This document shows positions 1 through 6,378 of a DNA stretch of 9,191 nt, in pieces. The translations under genes were made by a program, and so were the position numbers. This DNA comes from Verrucomicrobia bacterium GWC2_42_7. Its GTDB lineage: Bacteria > Verrucomicrobiota > Verrucomicrobiia > Opitutales > GWC2-42-7-A. The DNA is taken from positions 1-9,191 of the forward strand of contig MIDO01000128.1 in NCBI GenBank assembly GCA_001831055.1, read 5' to 3'. The notes beneath the pieces were generated by a model. The model was given only the letters and a program-made list of their open reading frames with translations, did no database searches and had not been told where the DNA came from. Position 1 is the stretch's first letter; each line of letters opens with the position of its first letter.

Positions 1-1591
1 TGATGGAGGCATGCTGGCTATAATTCTGTTTTTCAAATTTTGGAGGAAAGGATTGGAGGGTAGCGAGTATTTCTGTCGCGAGATCAAGGACTTGTTTCGT
101 AAACTGGTACGTAGAAAGCATTATTTTTTTAATTTTCTCTTTAATAATGGCAGGATCTGATGGCGTTTTGCAGTGTGCCTTTAACTTACTTTCTATGTTG
201 AGGTTGGATTGAGAACCCATCCACTGAAGGGCGGCATCGAAGGTTAAGTAGGGAGCACCTGTGATTTTTGCGCCTAGGCGGGATGTATTGATAAATTCGA
301 TACCTGGATGGAAGGCAATCATCTGCTCAAAAATCTTTAGGTACGTATACAGACGTTCTTCGGAGGGAACAGAGGCAATGACATTGCCCTGAACCATGCG
401 ACACTGGCGGACATCCATATGGACGCGTTGTTCGTCGGCATAAAATGAATCGAGCGTATGCGTTTGCCCTGCCGCTGTGACTGCGAGATCTTGCCCAACG
501 AGGCAAATTTTATTACAACCCAAAATGGATGCAATATCTGCAATGCAAGCAGAGATGGTTCCTTGTTCGGAAACCATAGATCCCTCAGCTTTCCCTAATC
601 GCTTCCGGATGCTCTTGACCAAAGGATGGTTGCCTGTCCATGTAAGATTTTGCCCAGCAAACGCTTTTACAACTTTGGGATTTACAAAATAGGGACTGAT
701 GAGGAAAACATTATCGAGCGGACACCCTGCATAACCCTTAAACGTGTCCTCTCTCGGATCTGCAGCAAGGGTGATGTGTGGGAATAGATTGTTGTTGGCC
801 AACTTCCTATAAGCGCTATTCACGCAAACAATGAGTGCATGATCTTTGACTTTGTGCAAAAATTCAATAGACTCATCTAGCGAAGGCCCTGCAGAAACTA
901 AGACTAATGGAATATCCCTAAAACTATCCTTTAACACCTCGATATCCGGGGCGTCGATTAAATACGATAAATTCTCAAAAATGACTTCTTGCCAGAAAGC
1001 AGAATCATCCACATTGGTTTGTTGAAGCCGCTGATAAACAATATATTGATGTTCGCACAACGAAAGTAGTTTCTTGTAATAATCCTCATTCAAGGAATAA
1101 AGAGGAGAATAAATAAATCCCAGTAACCGCTTCTTATAAACCAATTCCATCTGGCTGAAAATGGTGAAAAAGGTTTCATCCGTCTCACCCGTTGCTAAAA
1201 AAAATCGCGGATTTTTCAGCAATTTCGAGCAATCTATACAAGAAAAAATAGCAGCCAACCATAAAGGATCGTGCTCTACAACAAATACAACGGATTCTTT
1301 CTCTAATTTTAAGAGCAATTGCTCTATGTGATAGCCACTCCCAAATCCTGGAACAACGTTACAGCTGTCGTCCTTCATATCGAGAGACCTTATCCAATGC
1401 GAAACTAATTCCTTACTATGTTCCTTCCCATACGGGCGAATCCCTTCATTATTATAAGAAATACAAAGCGGCTTATCCTCCTCAACCCGAATAACCGGAA
1501 TCGGAGACGCCTTTATCGCCGCATTGATCCGCGATAACACAATCGGAAACCGCTCGCGTAATATAACTTCATTGTTCAAAAGAAGATTCAT
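1..1591 (-). CDS. MptE-like / DUF115 (Maf family) protein, 3' end outside window
   Basis: An uninterrupted minus-strand frame of 530 codons begins at an ATG (1591-1589) and runs off the left edge. The diagnostic parts are VSAGPSLDESIEFL near residues 232-245, a following CVNSAYRKL-type strand and helix, FPHITLAADPR, and KICLVGQDLA near residues 362-370 followed by GQTHT. This is the order seen in the MptE-like domain (PF01973, formerly DUF115) of 'motility accessory factor' proteins. In Campylobacter and Aeromonas, Maf proteins are linked to transfer of nonulosonic acids onto flagellin; other DUF115 members resemble 6-hydroxymethylpterin pyrophosphokinase. The first 220 residues would be the variable N-terminal region usual in Maf proteins, which are typically 600 or more residues, so perhaps 70-150 are missing. 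No Shine-Dalgarno precedes the ATG; a hairpin repeat lies 25 bp upstream. No flagellar gene is visible, so the substrate is unknown. The family assignment is firm; the role as a glycosyltransferase is inference. Confidence 0.8.
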   Translation of the reverse strand, partial: MNLLLNNEVILRERFPIVLSRINAAIKASPIPVIRVEEDKPLCISYNNEGIRPYGKEHSKELVSHWIRSLDMKDDSCNVVPGFGSGYHIEQLLLKLEKESVVFVVEHDPLWLAAIFSCIDCSKLLKNPRFFLATGETDETFFTIFSQMELVYKKRLLGFIYSPLYSLNEDYYKKLLSLCEHQYIVYQRLQQTNVDDSAFWQEVIFENLSYLIDAPDIEVLKDSFRDIPLVLVSAGPSLDESIEFLHKVKDHALIVCVNSAYRKLANNNLFPHITLAADPREDTFKGYAGCPLDNVFLISPYFVNPKVVKAFAGQNLTWTGNHPLVKSIRKRLGKAEGSMVSEQGTISACIADIASILGCNKICLVGQDLAVTAAGQTHTLDSFYADEQRVHMDVRQCRMVQGNVIASVPSEERLYTYLKIFEQMIAFHPGIEFINTSRLGAKITGAPYLTFDAALQWMGSQSNLNIESKLKAHCKTPSDPAIIKEKIKKIMLSTYQFTKQVLDLATEILATLQSFPPKFEKQNYSQHASI

Positions 1592-1616
1592 GGGAGTAAA
1601 AAGTTAAAAGGGTGTA

Positions 1617-1902
1617 TCCGGAAACCTTTCTTTTTAAGAAAAAAGAAAGGTTTCCGGACCCTTCCTAAGAAAAACTAACGATCGCCCAACCAAAATCTAT
1701 CGATTTTATTTCGGCGATGGGAAGAGTTGATCTTCCCTTTGACTATATGATAATGGAGATGTTTCACAACTCACTTTATAGGCGCAATCACTTGCATTTA
1801 TTTGGCGATTAAAATCTGCAAGATTTTGGTCGCCAAATCATCCGCTTTTCTTTGGGAGAGCCCGAGAACCTTTCTTTTCTCCGCGAAAAGAAAGGTTCTC
1901 GG
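1617..1902. repeat. Composite inverted element H1-H2-core-H2-H1 (family 1)
   Basis: Almost the whole spacer between the two minus-strand genes is one symmetric structure. The outer hairpins are H1 at 1617-1658 (19 perfect pairs, arm TCCGGAAACCTTTC..., loop AAGA) and H1 at 1862-1902 (18 perfect pairs, arm CCGAGAACCTTTCTTTTC). The inner hairpins are H2 at 1681-1718 (ATCGCC...AAAATC / GATTTT...GGCGAT, with a mismatched middle) and H2 at 1801-1837 (TTTGGCGA..AAAATC / GATTTT..TCGCCAAA). A unique core of about 80 bp lies between them. The right H1 starts only 6 bp from the stop of the 204-residue gene, and the left H1 ends 25 bp from the Maf start codon. Neither is followed by a U-run, so they are not typical intrinsic terminators. 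Confidence 0.85.
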
Positions 1903-1908
1903 ACCCCA

Positions 1909-2523
1909 TTAAGGCAAAGCTTCAAAGTAGGGTTTGATTGTTTTTTTCAAAAAGTCCAGAGATGAAATAAGTTGAGGGACAAGGCGAAATCCTATGACCT
2001 CTGCAACCATCCCAACATCTTTATTCTTTGAAAAATTTAAAAACGCCTCAATGGAACCATCTATGTCACTTTGTAACTTAGATAGAGGCTCGGACCAATC
2101 GGGAGTATGCTTTTCTGCAAAATCTCTAAAACTTTGCAAAGTTTCTAAAATGGGCGCTATTTGCAGCAAAAATGAATCGATTTTAGGCACAAATTCAGAA
2201 AAAGGCCTCGAAAGAATAGGAAGATAATTGAGCTCCGGTTGGCGAGGAAGTGTTTCAAAAAACGTTACCTGCTGATCTATTAGTTTTAGAAAAAATTCAC
2301 GCTGGGCCGCGGTCGTAATGACAATCTCCCTAAATGCATCCAACTTCTTTTCCAGCATCGAATTATGCAAAGGCTTCCCATCCACTAAAAACGAAACCAC
2401 ATACCGCTTCTGCTGCTCTATAAGATCAAAAATAATGGTAACAAATGTGGCTAAATTCTCAGGAACATTTCCCGAAAAAACAACATCCTCCCCATCCACA
2501 AAAATCCTAAAAACCTCTGCCAT
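1909..2523 (-). CDS. Hypothetical protein, 204 aa
   Basis: A complete minus-strand reading frame with start ATG at 2523-2521 and a TAA stop. I do not recognise the family. The first 50 residues (FRIFVDGEDVVFSG..., then VVSFLVDGKPL) look like paired beta hairpins around a helix. The remainder, from about residue 57, is amphipathic and probably mostly helical, with no cysteine, no signal peptide and no membrane segment, so a soluble cytoplasmic protein is likely. It has the only textbook Shine-Dalgarno in the window (GGAGGG, 5 nt before the ATG). Strong 5' G/T richness of the coding strand matches the other genes here and supports it being real. It lies upstream of, and co-oriented with, the Maf-like gene. 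A functional link such as surface or flagellin modification is possible, but only by position, and a 317-bp repeat-filled spacer separates them. Confidence 0.75.
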   Translation of the reverse strand: MAEVFRIFVDGEDVVFSGNVPENLATFVTIIFDLIEQQKRYVVSFLVDGKPLHNSMLEKKLDAFREIVITTAAQREFFLKLIDQQVTFFETLPRQPELNYLPILSRPFSEFVPKIDSFLLQIAPILETLQSFRDFAEKHTPDWSEPLSKLQSDIDGSIEAFLNFSKNKDVGMVAEVIGFRLVPQLISSLDFLKKTIKPYFEALP

Positions 2524-2528
2524 AGCCG

Positions 2529-2534
2529 CCCTCC
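2529..2534 (-). promoter_or_regulatory. Shine-Dalgarno of the 204-aa gene
   Basis: GGAGGG on the minus strand, 5 nt upstream of the ATG at 2523. It fixes that start, and it is notable because the other five protein genes in the window have no comparable motif before their best start codon. Confidence 0.75.
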
Positions 2535-2572
2535 ATCATATAGTGAACGACCTTGCCAAAGCAATAAAAACC

Positions 2573-2695
2573 TTGGGGAAAACTGCTTTTGGTCACCCAA
2601 AAGCGTTTTCCCCAACCCCCTTTCCGAAAAGGAGATCGTTGCGCGGATATAAATTCCTTACGGAAATGATATCCGCGCAAGGACTTCTCTTTCGG
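2573..2695. repeat. Two-hairpin module H1-H2 (family 1)
   Basis: H1 at 2575-2613 pairs GGGGAAAAC + GCTTTTGG with CCAAAAGC + GTTTTCCCC around loop TCAC, with one bulged T. A linker CCCCCTTTCCGAAAAGGAG follows. H2 at 2641-2678 pairs GCGCGGATAT with ATATCCGCGC, with an inner TTCC/GGAA step. Beyond H2 the linker sequence appears again in inverted form (CTTCTCTTTCGG to 2695), making a long imperfect fold-back of about 72 nt. It lies 49 bp upstream of the 204-aa gene start. Short reading frames across it are translations of the repeat, not genes. Confidence 0.8.
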
Positions 2696-2742
2696 CATAG
2701 ATCTGAGAAAAAACCTTAAGAATAAGGAAAAAGCTTAAATAG

Positions 2743-2782
2743 AACATCTGTTCAATTTTGAACAGGCGGGCAAGGTGAACAA
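2743..2782 (+). repeat. Family 2 element, left-end fragment
   Basis: AACATCTGTTCAATTTTGA followed by AGGCGGGCAAGGTGAAC matches the left end and inner arm of the complete copies at 2871 and 7874. The match stops after GGTGAAC, so only about 40 bp remain. Confidence 0.65.
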
Positions 2783-2819
2783 CTTAATTCTTTATCACCC
2801 TTTCATAATCCCATGATGC

Positions 2820-2866
2820 GCAGAAAGATGTTAGTTTAAGCTTTCGAGAAAAGGCGGGAAGACACC
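2820..2866 (+). repeat. Family 2 element, second left-end fragment
   Basis: GCAGAAAGATGTTAGTTTAA, then TTTCGAGAAAAGGCGGG, matches the left terminal repeat and inner arm of family 2. It is truncated at about 47 bp, immediately before the complete copy at 2871. Three family 2 left ends therefore occur in tandem here, in one orientation. Confidence 0.65.
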
Positions 2867-2870
2867 ATGA

Positions 2871-3004
2871 CGCCAAGAAAGGGATTAGTTCAGGATTTTG
2901 AGGAGGCGGGCAAGGTGAGCACGACCGAGCGTACCTACGTACGTAAGGGAGTGTGAATCCGTAGCCCAACGAACTCAAAAACTGAAATAATCCCTTTCTT
3001 GGCG
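2871..3004 (+). repeat. Family 2 fold-back (MITE-like) element abutting tRNA-Glu
   Basis: A complete copy of 134 bp. Its terminal inverted repeats start with 17 identical bases (CGCCAAGAAAGGGATTA at 2871-2887, inverted at 2988-3004) and continue imperfectly through TTCAG...TTTTGAG. The centre carries GGCGGGCAAGG, GTGAGCACGACC and CGTACCTACGTACG. The inverted copy at the right includes the last bases of the tRNA-Glu gene (CG plus CCA). No open frame of coding character is present. In the direction of tRNA transcription this would form a very long hairpin directly after the tRNA 3' end. Confidence 0.75.
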
Positions 3005-3077
3005 CCCCGTAGGGGATTCGAACCCCTGTCGCTGGAATGAAAATCCAGTGTCCTAGGCCGGGCTAGACGAACGGGAC
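3000..3077 (-). tRNA. tRNA-Glu (anticodon UUC), CCA encoded
   Basis: On the minus strand GTCCCGT (acceptor 5') pairs with ACGGGGC (acceptor 3'), with one G-U. The D stem is GTCT/GGAC. The anticodon arm CTGGA-TTTTCAT-TCCAG gives anticodon TTC. The T arm is AGGGG-TTCGAAT-CCCCT. The discriminator base is G at 3003, and CCA is encoded at 3002-3000. All four arms fold without forcing, and the sequence closely resembles bacterial tRNA-Glu, including the 5' GTCCC and TTCGTCT. The gene stands alone. Its 3' end coincides with the end of a family 2 repeat, which may have replaced its original terminator. Confidence 0.96.
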
Positions 3078-3108
3078 TGCTCACTTAAGGCAGGTAATCA
3101 TTAAAATA

Positions 3109-3137
3109 ATTTTATCTTTTTCAAGTACATTTTTCAA
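3109..3137 (-). promoter_or_regulatory. Sigma-70-type promoter for tRNA-Glu
   Basis: Read on the minus strand, TTGAAA (3137-3132), a 17-bp spacer and TAAAAT (3114-3109) form a near-consensus promoter. Initiation about 7 nt downstream would give a leader of roughly 25 nt before the mature tRNA 5' end at 3077, a normal arrangement for a tRNA gene. Confidence 0.6.
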
Positions 3138-3212
3138 AAAAACTCAAATAAAAGGCAATTTTCCCTAAAAATTCGATAATTTTGGCAATTTTTTGAAAAA
3201 CTCAAACGTTGA

Positions 3213-3270
3213 TAATCAAATGGATGGAAAATTTAATCAAATGGATCAAACGTATCAAACGTATCAAACG
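3213..3270. repeat. Short AT-rich direct and tandem repeats
   Basis: TAATCAAATGGAT occurs at 3213-3225 and 3234-3246. It is followed by three tandem units of ATCAAACGT at 3245-3253, 3254-3262 and 3263-3270 (last base differs). No spacer pattern suggests CRISPR. The stretch has no coding sign; I see nothing else between the tRNA promoter and 3300. Confidence 0.7.
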
Positions 3271-3300
3271 GAGTGTAACCCCCATCTGATATAATAGAAG

Positions 3301-3567
3301 GCAGAAAGAAGTTAGTTTAAGTTTCGAGTGTGTTGGACTAGGATTCACGCTTCAGTCACGTACTGCAGAAAAACATGAGTTCAACTTTTGAGTGTGTTGG
3401 ACATTCGGACTCACATTCGGTCACGTACGTATGTACGCTCCCTCATGTTCACCTCGTCCGCCTTCTCAAAAATTGAACTGATGTTTTTCTGCGGATCAAT
3501 GTGAAGGGAGTAAAAATCGTGCTCACATTGTCCACCTGCTCGAAATCCTGAACTAATGCCTTTCTGC
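3301..3567 (-). repeat. Family 2 element interrupted by another copy
   Basis: The left part, 3301-3364, begins GCAGAAAGAAGTTAGTTTAA, passes TTTCGAGTGTGTTGGAC and GATTCACGC, and stops at GTCACGTACT near the element centre. The right part, 3493-3567, resumes with ATCGTGCTCACATTGTCCACC and ends GAACTAATGCCTTTCTGC, the inverted counterpart of the left end. Between them lies a complete second copy (3365-3492). Removing that copy leaves about 139 bp in the reverse orientation relative to the copies at 2871 and 7874. The segment 3493-3515 does not align well, so some rearrangement or decay followed. Confidence 0.7.
3365..3492 (-). repeat. Complete family 2 MITE-like element, nested
   Basis: 128 bp with terminal inverted repeats. 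The left end GCAGAAAAACATGAGTTCAA and the inverted right end GCAGAAAAACATCAGTTCAA differ at one base over the first 20. The centre holds the inverted form of the shared core, including CACGTACGTATGTACGC and GTTCACCTCGTCCGCC. It has no open frame and no clear target-site duplication. It sits inside an older copy of the same family. Confidence 0.8.
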
Positions 3568-3648
3568 AGGCATCTAGGACTCTATATTATTATAGTCAAG
3601 CGTATTGAAAATGAATACAGTATTTTGTTTTGGGACGTCTTCTCATTC

Positions 3649-3748
3649 ATCGCATAATAAAAACCATAATGTTTTGATTATGCGATTATTAAAAGTGTTT
3701 CTTGGGAAGGTTCGGAAACTTTTCTTTCTTCAGAAAGAAGGGTTTCCG
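3649..3748. repeat. Two-hairpin module H2-H1 (family 1)
   Basis: H2 at 3649-3686 pairs ATCGCATAATAAAAAC with GTTTTGATTATGCGAT (15 of 16 pairs, loop CATAAT). The linker GTGTTTCTTGGGAAGG resembles CGCTTTTCTTTGGGAGAG in the module at 1801-1902. H1 follows at 3713-3748 (CGGAAAC..TTCTTTCTT / AAAGAAGGGTTTCCG), more degenerate than other copies. Position and order match the H2-H1 halves found beside the genes. Confidence 0.7.
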
Positions 3749-3777
3749 CGTATCTATTCTCTATGCATTTAACTATA

Positions 3778-3834
3778 TCAAAAAACTAAAAAACTCACCT
3801 TATGAAAAATAAATTATATTCAAAAAACTAAAAA
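3778..3834 (+). repeat. 15-bp direct repeat pair
   Basis: TCAAAAAACTAAAAA occurs at 3778-3792 and again at 3820-3834, the second copy directly adjoining an H1 hairpin. Purpose unknown; it may be a duplication scar. Nothing coding is visible from 3749 to 4041. Confidence 0.6.
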
Positions 3835-3876
3835 CGGTTCCCTTTCTTTTTGAGATGAAAAAGAAAGGGGCTCCGG
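3835..3876. repeat. Solitary H1 hairpin (family 1) upstream of mdh
   Basis: CGGTTCCCTTTCTTTTT pairs with AAAAAGAAAGGGGCTCCGG around a 6-base loop, with small imperfections. It resembles the GGAAACCTTTC type of H1. No recognisable H2 follows toward mdh, although about 165 bp separate it from the mdh start. Confidence 0.65.
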
Positions 3877-4041
3877 CATCATCGATAAAATTGACTTTAT
3901 TACATACAGTCTTGCGCGAAAGGAAAAATTTTCTAAAAATGGCTCCTGGGCAATGTGGTCCGTGTCGGAAGGGGGGAGCAGATGGAGACTTTTCTTGGCG
4001 GACCGAAAGAGGTCCCCGTACAACAGAGACATAAAAAATTT

Positions 4042-5028
4042 ATGAAAGATGTTATCAAAGTGGCAGTTACAGGTGCAGCTGGGCAGTTAGGCTATGCGCT
4101 TCTCTATCGTTTGGCTTCTGGAGAAATGTTTGGCCACGAACAGCCGATAGAACTTCACCTAATCGAGTTGCCGTCGGCCATGACAGCATTGTCCGGTATA
4201 GCGATGGAGCTGGAAGATTGCGCATTTCCCTTGTTAAAAAAGGTTGTCATTACCGACAATCTCAAGCAAGGCTTTGACGGCGTTAATTGGGCCCTGCTCA
4301 TCGGAAGTGTTCCTCGTAAACAGGGAATGGAACGCAAAGACTTATTGGGGATCAATGGGAAAATTTTCGTGGACCAGGGCAAAGCAATTGAAGAAAATGC
4401 GGCCGCTGATGTGAGAATTTTGGTCGTTGGCAATCCTTGCAACACGAACTGCTTGATTGCCATGAATCACGCAAAATCTATTCCATCCAATCGTTGGTTT
4501 GCCATGACCCGCTTAGATGAAAATAGAGCAAAAACACAATTGGCACTCAAAGCCGGTGTCTCCGTTGACCAAGTCACAAATATGACCATCTGGGGGAATC
4601 ACTCTACCACTCAATTCCCCGACTTTTATAATGCCAAAATCAATGGACAACTTGCATTCGACGTTATCCGAGACGAATCTTGGCTGAAAGACACGTTTCT
4701 CTCCACTGTACAAAAACGTGGAGCAGCCATCTTAAAAGCTAGAGGTTTTTCATCTGCAGCGTCTGCTTCAAGTGCGATCATTGATACCGTCGTGTCCCTA
4801 ACCACGCCCACAAAGAACGGTGACTGGCACAGCGTCGCCGTACCCTCTGATGGTAGCTACGGAATCGAAGAGGGTATCGTTTGCTCACTTCCAATCCGCA
4901 CCAACGGAAAAAACTACGAGATCATCCAAGGACTCCCCCTCAACGACTTTAGCAAACAGAAAATCGCCGTCAGCATCGCTGAATTAAAAGAAGAGAAGGG
5001 ACTAGTATTTGGGGAAAACGGCTTTTAG
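4042..5028 (+). CDS. mdh: Malate dehydrogenase
   Basis: Cytosolic NAD-dependent enzyme interconverting malate and oxaloacetate in the TCA cycle; 328 aa, the usual length. Visible features are the Rossmann motif TGAAGQLG (residues 10-17), the mobile substrate loop [12 protein letters not shown] with R92 and R98, GNPCNTN (130-136), the LDENR segment with D159 and R162, and catalytic H187 in WGNHS. This is the group that includes eukaryotic cytosolic MDH and many bacterial enzymes. I chose the ATG at 4042 because [14 protein letters not shown] gives a normal N-terminus. Earlier in-frame ATGs at 3955 and 3982 would add up to 29 non-homologous residues, although 3982 is preceded by GGGGGGAG. A small GGACC/GGTCC hairpin lies at 4000-4015. 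The stop codon and the last residues (about GENGF) lie inside a family 1 hairpin, so the C-terminal tail appears repeat-derived. Confidence 0.95.
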   Translation: MKDVIKVAVTGAAGQLGYALLYRLASGEMFGHEQPIELHLIELPSAMTALSGIAMELEDCAFPLLKKVVITDNLKQGFDGVNWALLIGSVPRKQGMERKDLLGINGKIFVDQGKAIEENAAADVRILVVGNPCNTNCLIAMNHAKSIPSNRWFAMTRLDENRAKTQLALKAGVSVDQVTNMTIWGNHSTTQFPDFYNAKINGQLAFDVIRDESWLKDTFLSTVQKRGAAILKARGFSSAASASSAIIDTVVSLTTPTKNGDWHSVAVPSDGSYGIEEGIVCSLPIRTNGKNYEIIQGLPLNDFSKQKIAVSIAELKEEKGLVFGENGF

Positions 5029-5253
5029 TCGCCTAAAAGCGTTTTCCCCAAGCCCCTTTCCGAAAAGGAGCTATTTGCACGGATATAAATTCCTTGCGGA
5101 ATTATCTTATTGAGATGACTGAAGAAAAGATAAGTCGTGACAAAAAGACCTTTTCCGCCTAAGTAAAATCAGTAGATTTTACTTAGGCGGCAGTCGCTTT
5201 TCTTTGAAAGGGTCCGGGAAACCTTTCTTTTCCGGAAAAGAAAGATTTCCCGG
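5011..5253. repeat. Composite H1-H2-core-H2-H1 element, overlapping the mdh stop
   Basis: H1 at 5011-5049 pairs GGGGAAAAC + GCTTTTAG with CTAAAAGC + GTTTTCCCC, with one bulged G and loop TCGC. The mdh TAG is the end of its 5' arm (5026-5028). The linker CCCCTTTCCGAAAAGGAG follows, then a decayed H2 (GCACGGATATAAATTCC...) near 5077-5103. The second half is well preserved: H2 at 5155-5190 has 16 perfect pairs (CCGCCTAAGTAAAATC, loop AGTA), the linker is CGCTTTTCTTTGAAAGG, and H1 at 5214-5253 (CCGGGAAACCTTTC...) ends 8 bp before the next start codon. Confidence 0.85.
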
Positions 5254-5261
5254 CTCTTCTT

Positions 5262-6122
5262 ATGATCTTAAAACCTATGATGATATTTTCTTACATAAAG
5301 CGAATGGGACTTTTGTTTTTTTTATCAATAAGTCTTTTTGGTTCTCCTTCGAGGGAGGGGGATGAGGGAGCTTTTTCTCGAATTGCTGAGGATTTAAGAA
5401 AGAACCCGATGAACCGATTGGAGTTGTTAAAAAGCGCTCGTTTTAAGAGAGATTGTTCTTTTTGCTTTGAGTTAGCGCACCTTCCGAGAAAGGGGAAGGA
5501 AGTTGTTTTTTCGGGAGTACTTTTTTTGTCGGAGAATTCATTATTGATTAAGATTGAGCCAAAAAATGAGACCTCGTCTTCCATTCGTATTCTTTGCAGG
5601 ATGTCAGAGATTCCACAGACTTGGGTAGTGGAATCTGGAAAACAGAAGGAATTAACGGCTGCCGAGCTTTTTTCTCCGATTATCAAAGGACAATTGTTCA
5701 ATCCTATCGATCTTTCCCGGGCTTTTCTTCTATGGAAAAATCCAACGTACGAAACGTTCAAGAGAGTCAAAGGGCGCTTTGCTTATCTTTTCTTAGCGGA
5801 TTTACCTGCAGAATTGAAAAAACACGGATTATTGTATGAAAAAGTTCGAATCGTTATAGATGCGCACTTTAGCAGCTTACTTCAAGCCACTTACCTATCG
5901 TCTAAAAAAGAAGAGCTTCGGGATTTTTCCATATTATCATTTAAAAGGGTCGATGACGAATGGATTCCCAAAGGAATCGAAGTTTTTGATAAAAAGACAC
6001 ACGATAAGTCGCGTCTAATTATCACTTCTGCCGCCATGAATCTGCAACTGGATAAAGCTTTCTTTTCTCCAGAAAACCTAACTAAACCCTTCCCTTCTAC
6101 TCCCTCTTATCGTAATTTGTGA
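5262..6122 (+). CDS. LolA-like outer membrane lipoprotein-sorting family protein
   Basis: 286 aa. The N-terminus (KR, then GLLFFLSISLFGS) reads as a signal peptide, suggesting a periplasmic protein. The body fits the LolA-like fold as seen in the TP0789-type family (PF17131): alternating strands (VVFSGVLFLSENSLLIKIEP), a middle segment ELFSPIIKGQLFNPIDLSRAFLLWKNPTYE, then VRIVIDAHFSSLLQATYLS, FSILSFKRVDDEWIPKGIEVFD, and a C-terminal FFSPENL. Members of the wider superfamily bind lipids or lipoproteins between the membranes; the ligand here is unknown. The start is uncertain. ATG 5262 begins 8 bp after a repeat hairpin; 5277 or 5280 would give a more usual signal peptide; none has a Shine-Dalgarno. 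No lipobox cysteine is seen. It lies in the same orientation between mdh and the aminotransferase, with repeat-filled spacers on both sides. Confidence 0.6.
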   Translation: MILKPMMIFSYIKRMGLLFFLSISLFGSPSREGDEGAFSRIAEDLRKNPMNRLELLKSARFKRDCSFCFELAHLPRKGKEVVFSGVLFLSENSLLIKIEPKNETSSSIRILCRMSEIPQTWVVESGKQKELTAAELFSPIIKGQLFNPIDLSRAFLLWKNPTYETFKRVKGRFAYLFLADLPAELKKHGLLYEKVRIVIDAHFSSLLQATYLSSKKEELRDFSILSFKRVDDEWIPKGIEVFDKKTHDKSRLIITSAAMNLQLDKAFFSPENLTKPFPSTPSYRNL

Positions 6123-6140
6123 TAAGGAATCGGAATAAAT

Positions 6141-6361
6141 CCTGGGAAAAACCCATTGGGGTCCCCCAAAATGAGTTTTTCAGGCCCCTTTTTTGACAAG
6201 AATAAAATTTACTTAAAAAGAAAGATTTTTACAACTTGCTCCTTTTTCCAATACCTTGCGCAAAAGAAAAATTTTTCAAAATTTTCTTTTGCGCAAAAAA
6301 CTCCTTTTCGGAAAGGGGCTTGGGGAAAACTGCTTTTGGGGGACCAAAAGCAGTTTTCTCC
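6141..6361. repeat. Composite H1-H2-H2-H1 element between the LolA-like gene and the aminotransferase
   Basis: The left H1 at 6141-6184 (CCTGGGAAAAACCCATTGGGG / CCCCAAAATGAGTTTTTCAGG) starts 18 bp after the upstream stop. A linker and a badly decayed H2 follow. The right half is well preserved and inverted: H2 at 6256-6296 (TTGCGCAAAAGAAAA... / ...TTTTCTTTTGCGCAA, one bulge), linker CTCCTTTTCGGAAAGGGG, and H1 at 6322-6361 (GGGGAAAACTGCTTTTGG / CCAAAAGCAGTTTTCTCC, loop GGGA). It ends 17 bp before the aminotransferase ATG. Confidence 0.8.
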
Positions 6362-6378
6362 AATCACAACAAAAAACA

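Noticed and set aside
2536..2562. Possible TTGCTT / TATATG promoter for the 204-aa gene
   Set aside because: The start point it predicts would fall on the Shine-Dalgarno itself, and the hexamers are weak.
2318..2719. Plus-strand open frame of 133 codons
   Set aside because: It is antisense to the 204-aa gene and then runs through the family 1 repeat at 2573-2695; no start signal and repeat-like translation.
2784..2978. Minus-strand open frame of 64 codons
   Set aside because: Lies entirely within family 2 repeats; composition and pairing show a fold-back element, not a gene.
3365..3492. Target-site duplication around the nested element
   Set aside because: Flanks CACGTACT and GGATCAAT share no direct repeat that I can see, so none is claimed.
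2743..3567. CRISPR array
   Set aside because: Repeats are long, irregularly spaced, inverted and nested, without unique spacers of constant length.
3891..3919. TTGACT as a -35 box for mdh
   Set aside because: No acceptable -10 hexamer lies 16-18 bp downstream (GCGCGA is found there).
3955..4041. N-terminal extension of Mdh from ATG 3955 or 3982
   Set aside because: The extra residues have no counterpart in the family and the Rossmann strand begins right after M at 4042. The GGGGGGAG before 3982 keeps a small doubt.
5011..5049. H1 hairpins as rho-independent terminators
   Set aside because: Stems are strong, but they are followed by CCCC or AAGCCCC rather than a U-run, and identical hairpins also lie just upstream of start codons, so terminator function is not supported.
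5291..5770. 159-codon minus-strand frame inside the LolA-like gene
   Set aside because: Shadow frame: the plus-strand frame has a signal peptide, family motifs and the 5' G-rich to 3' C-rich gradient; this one has no recognisable domain.
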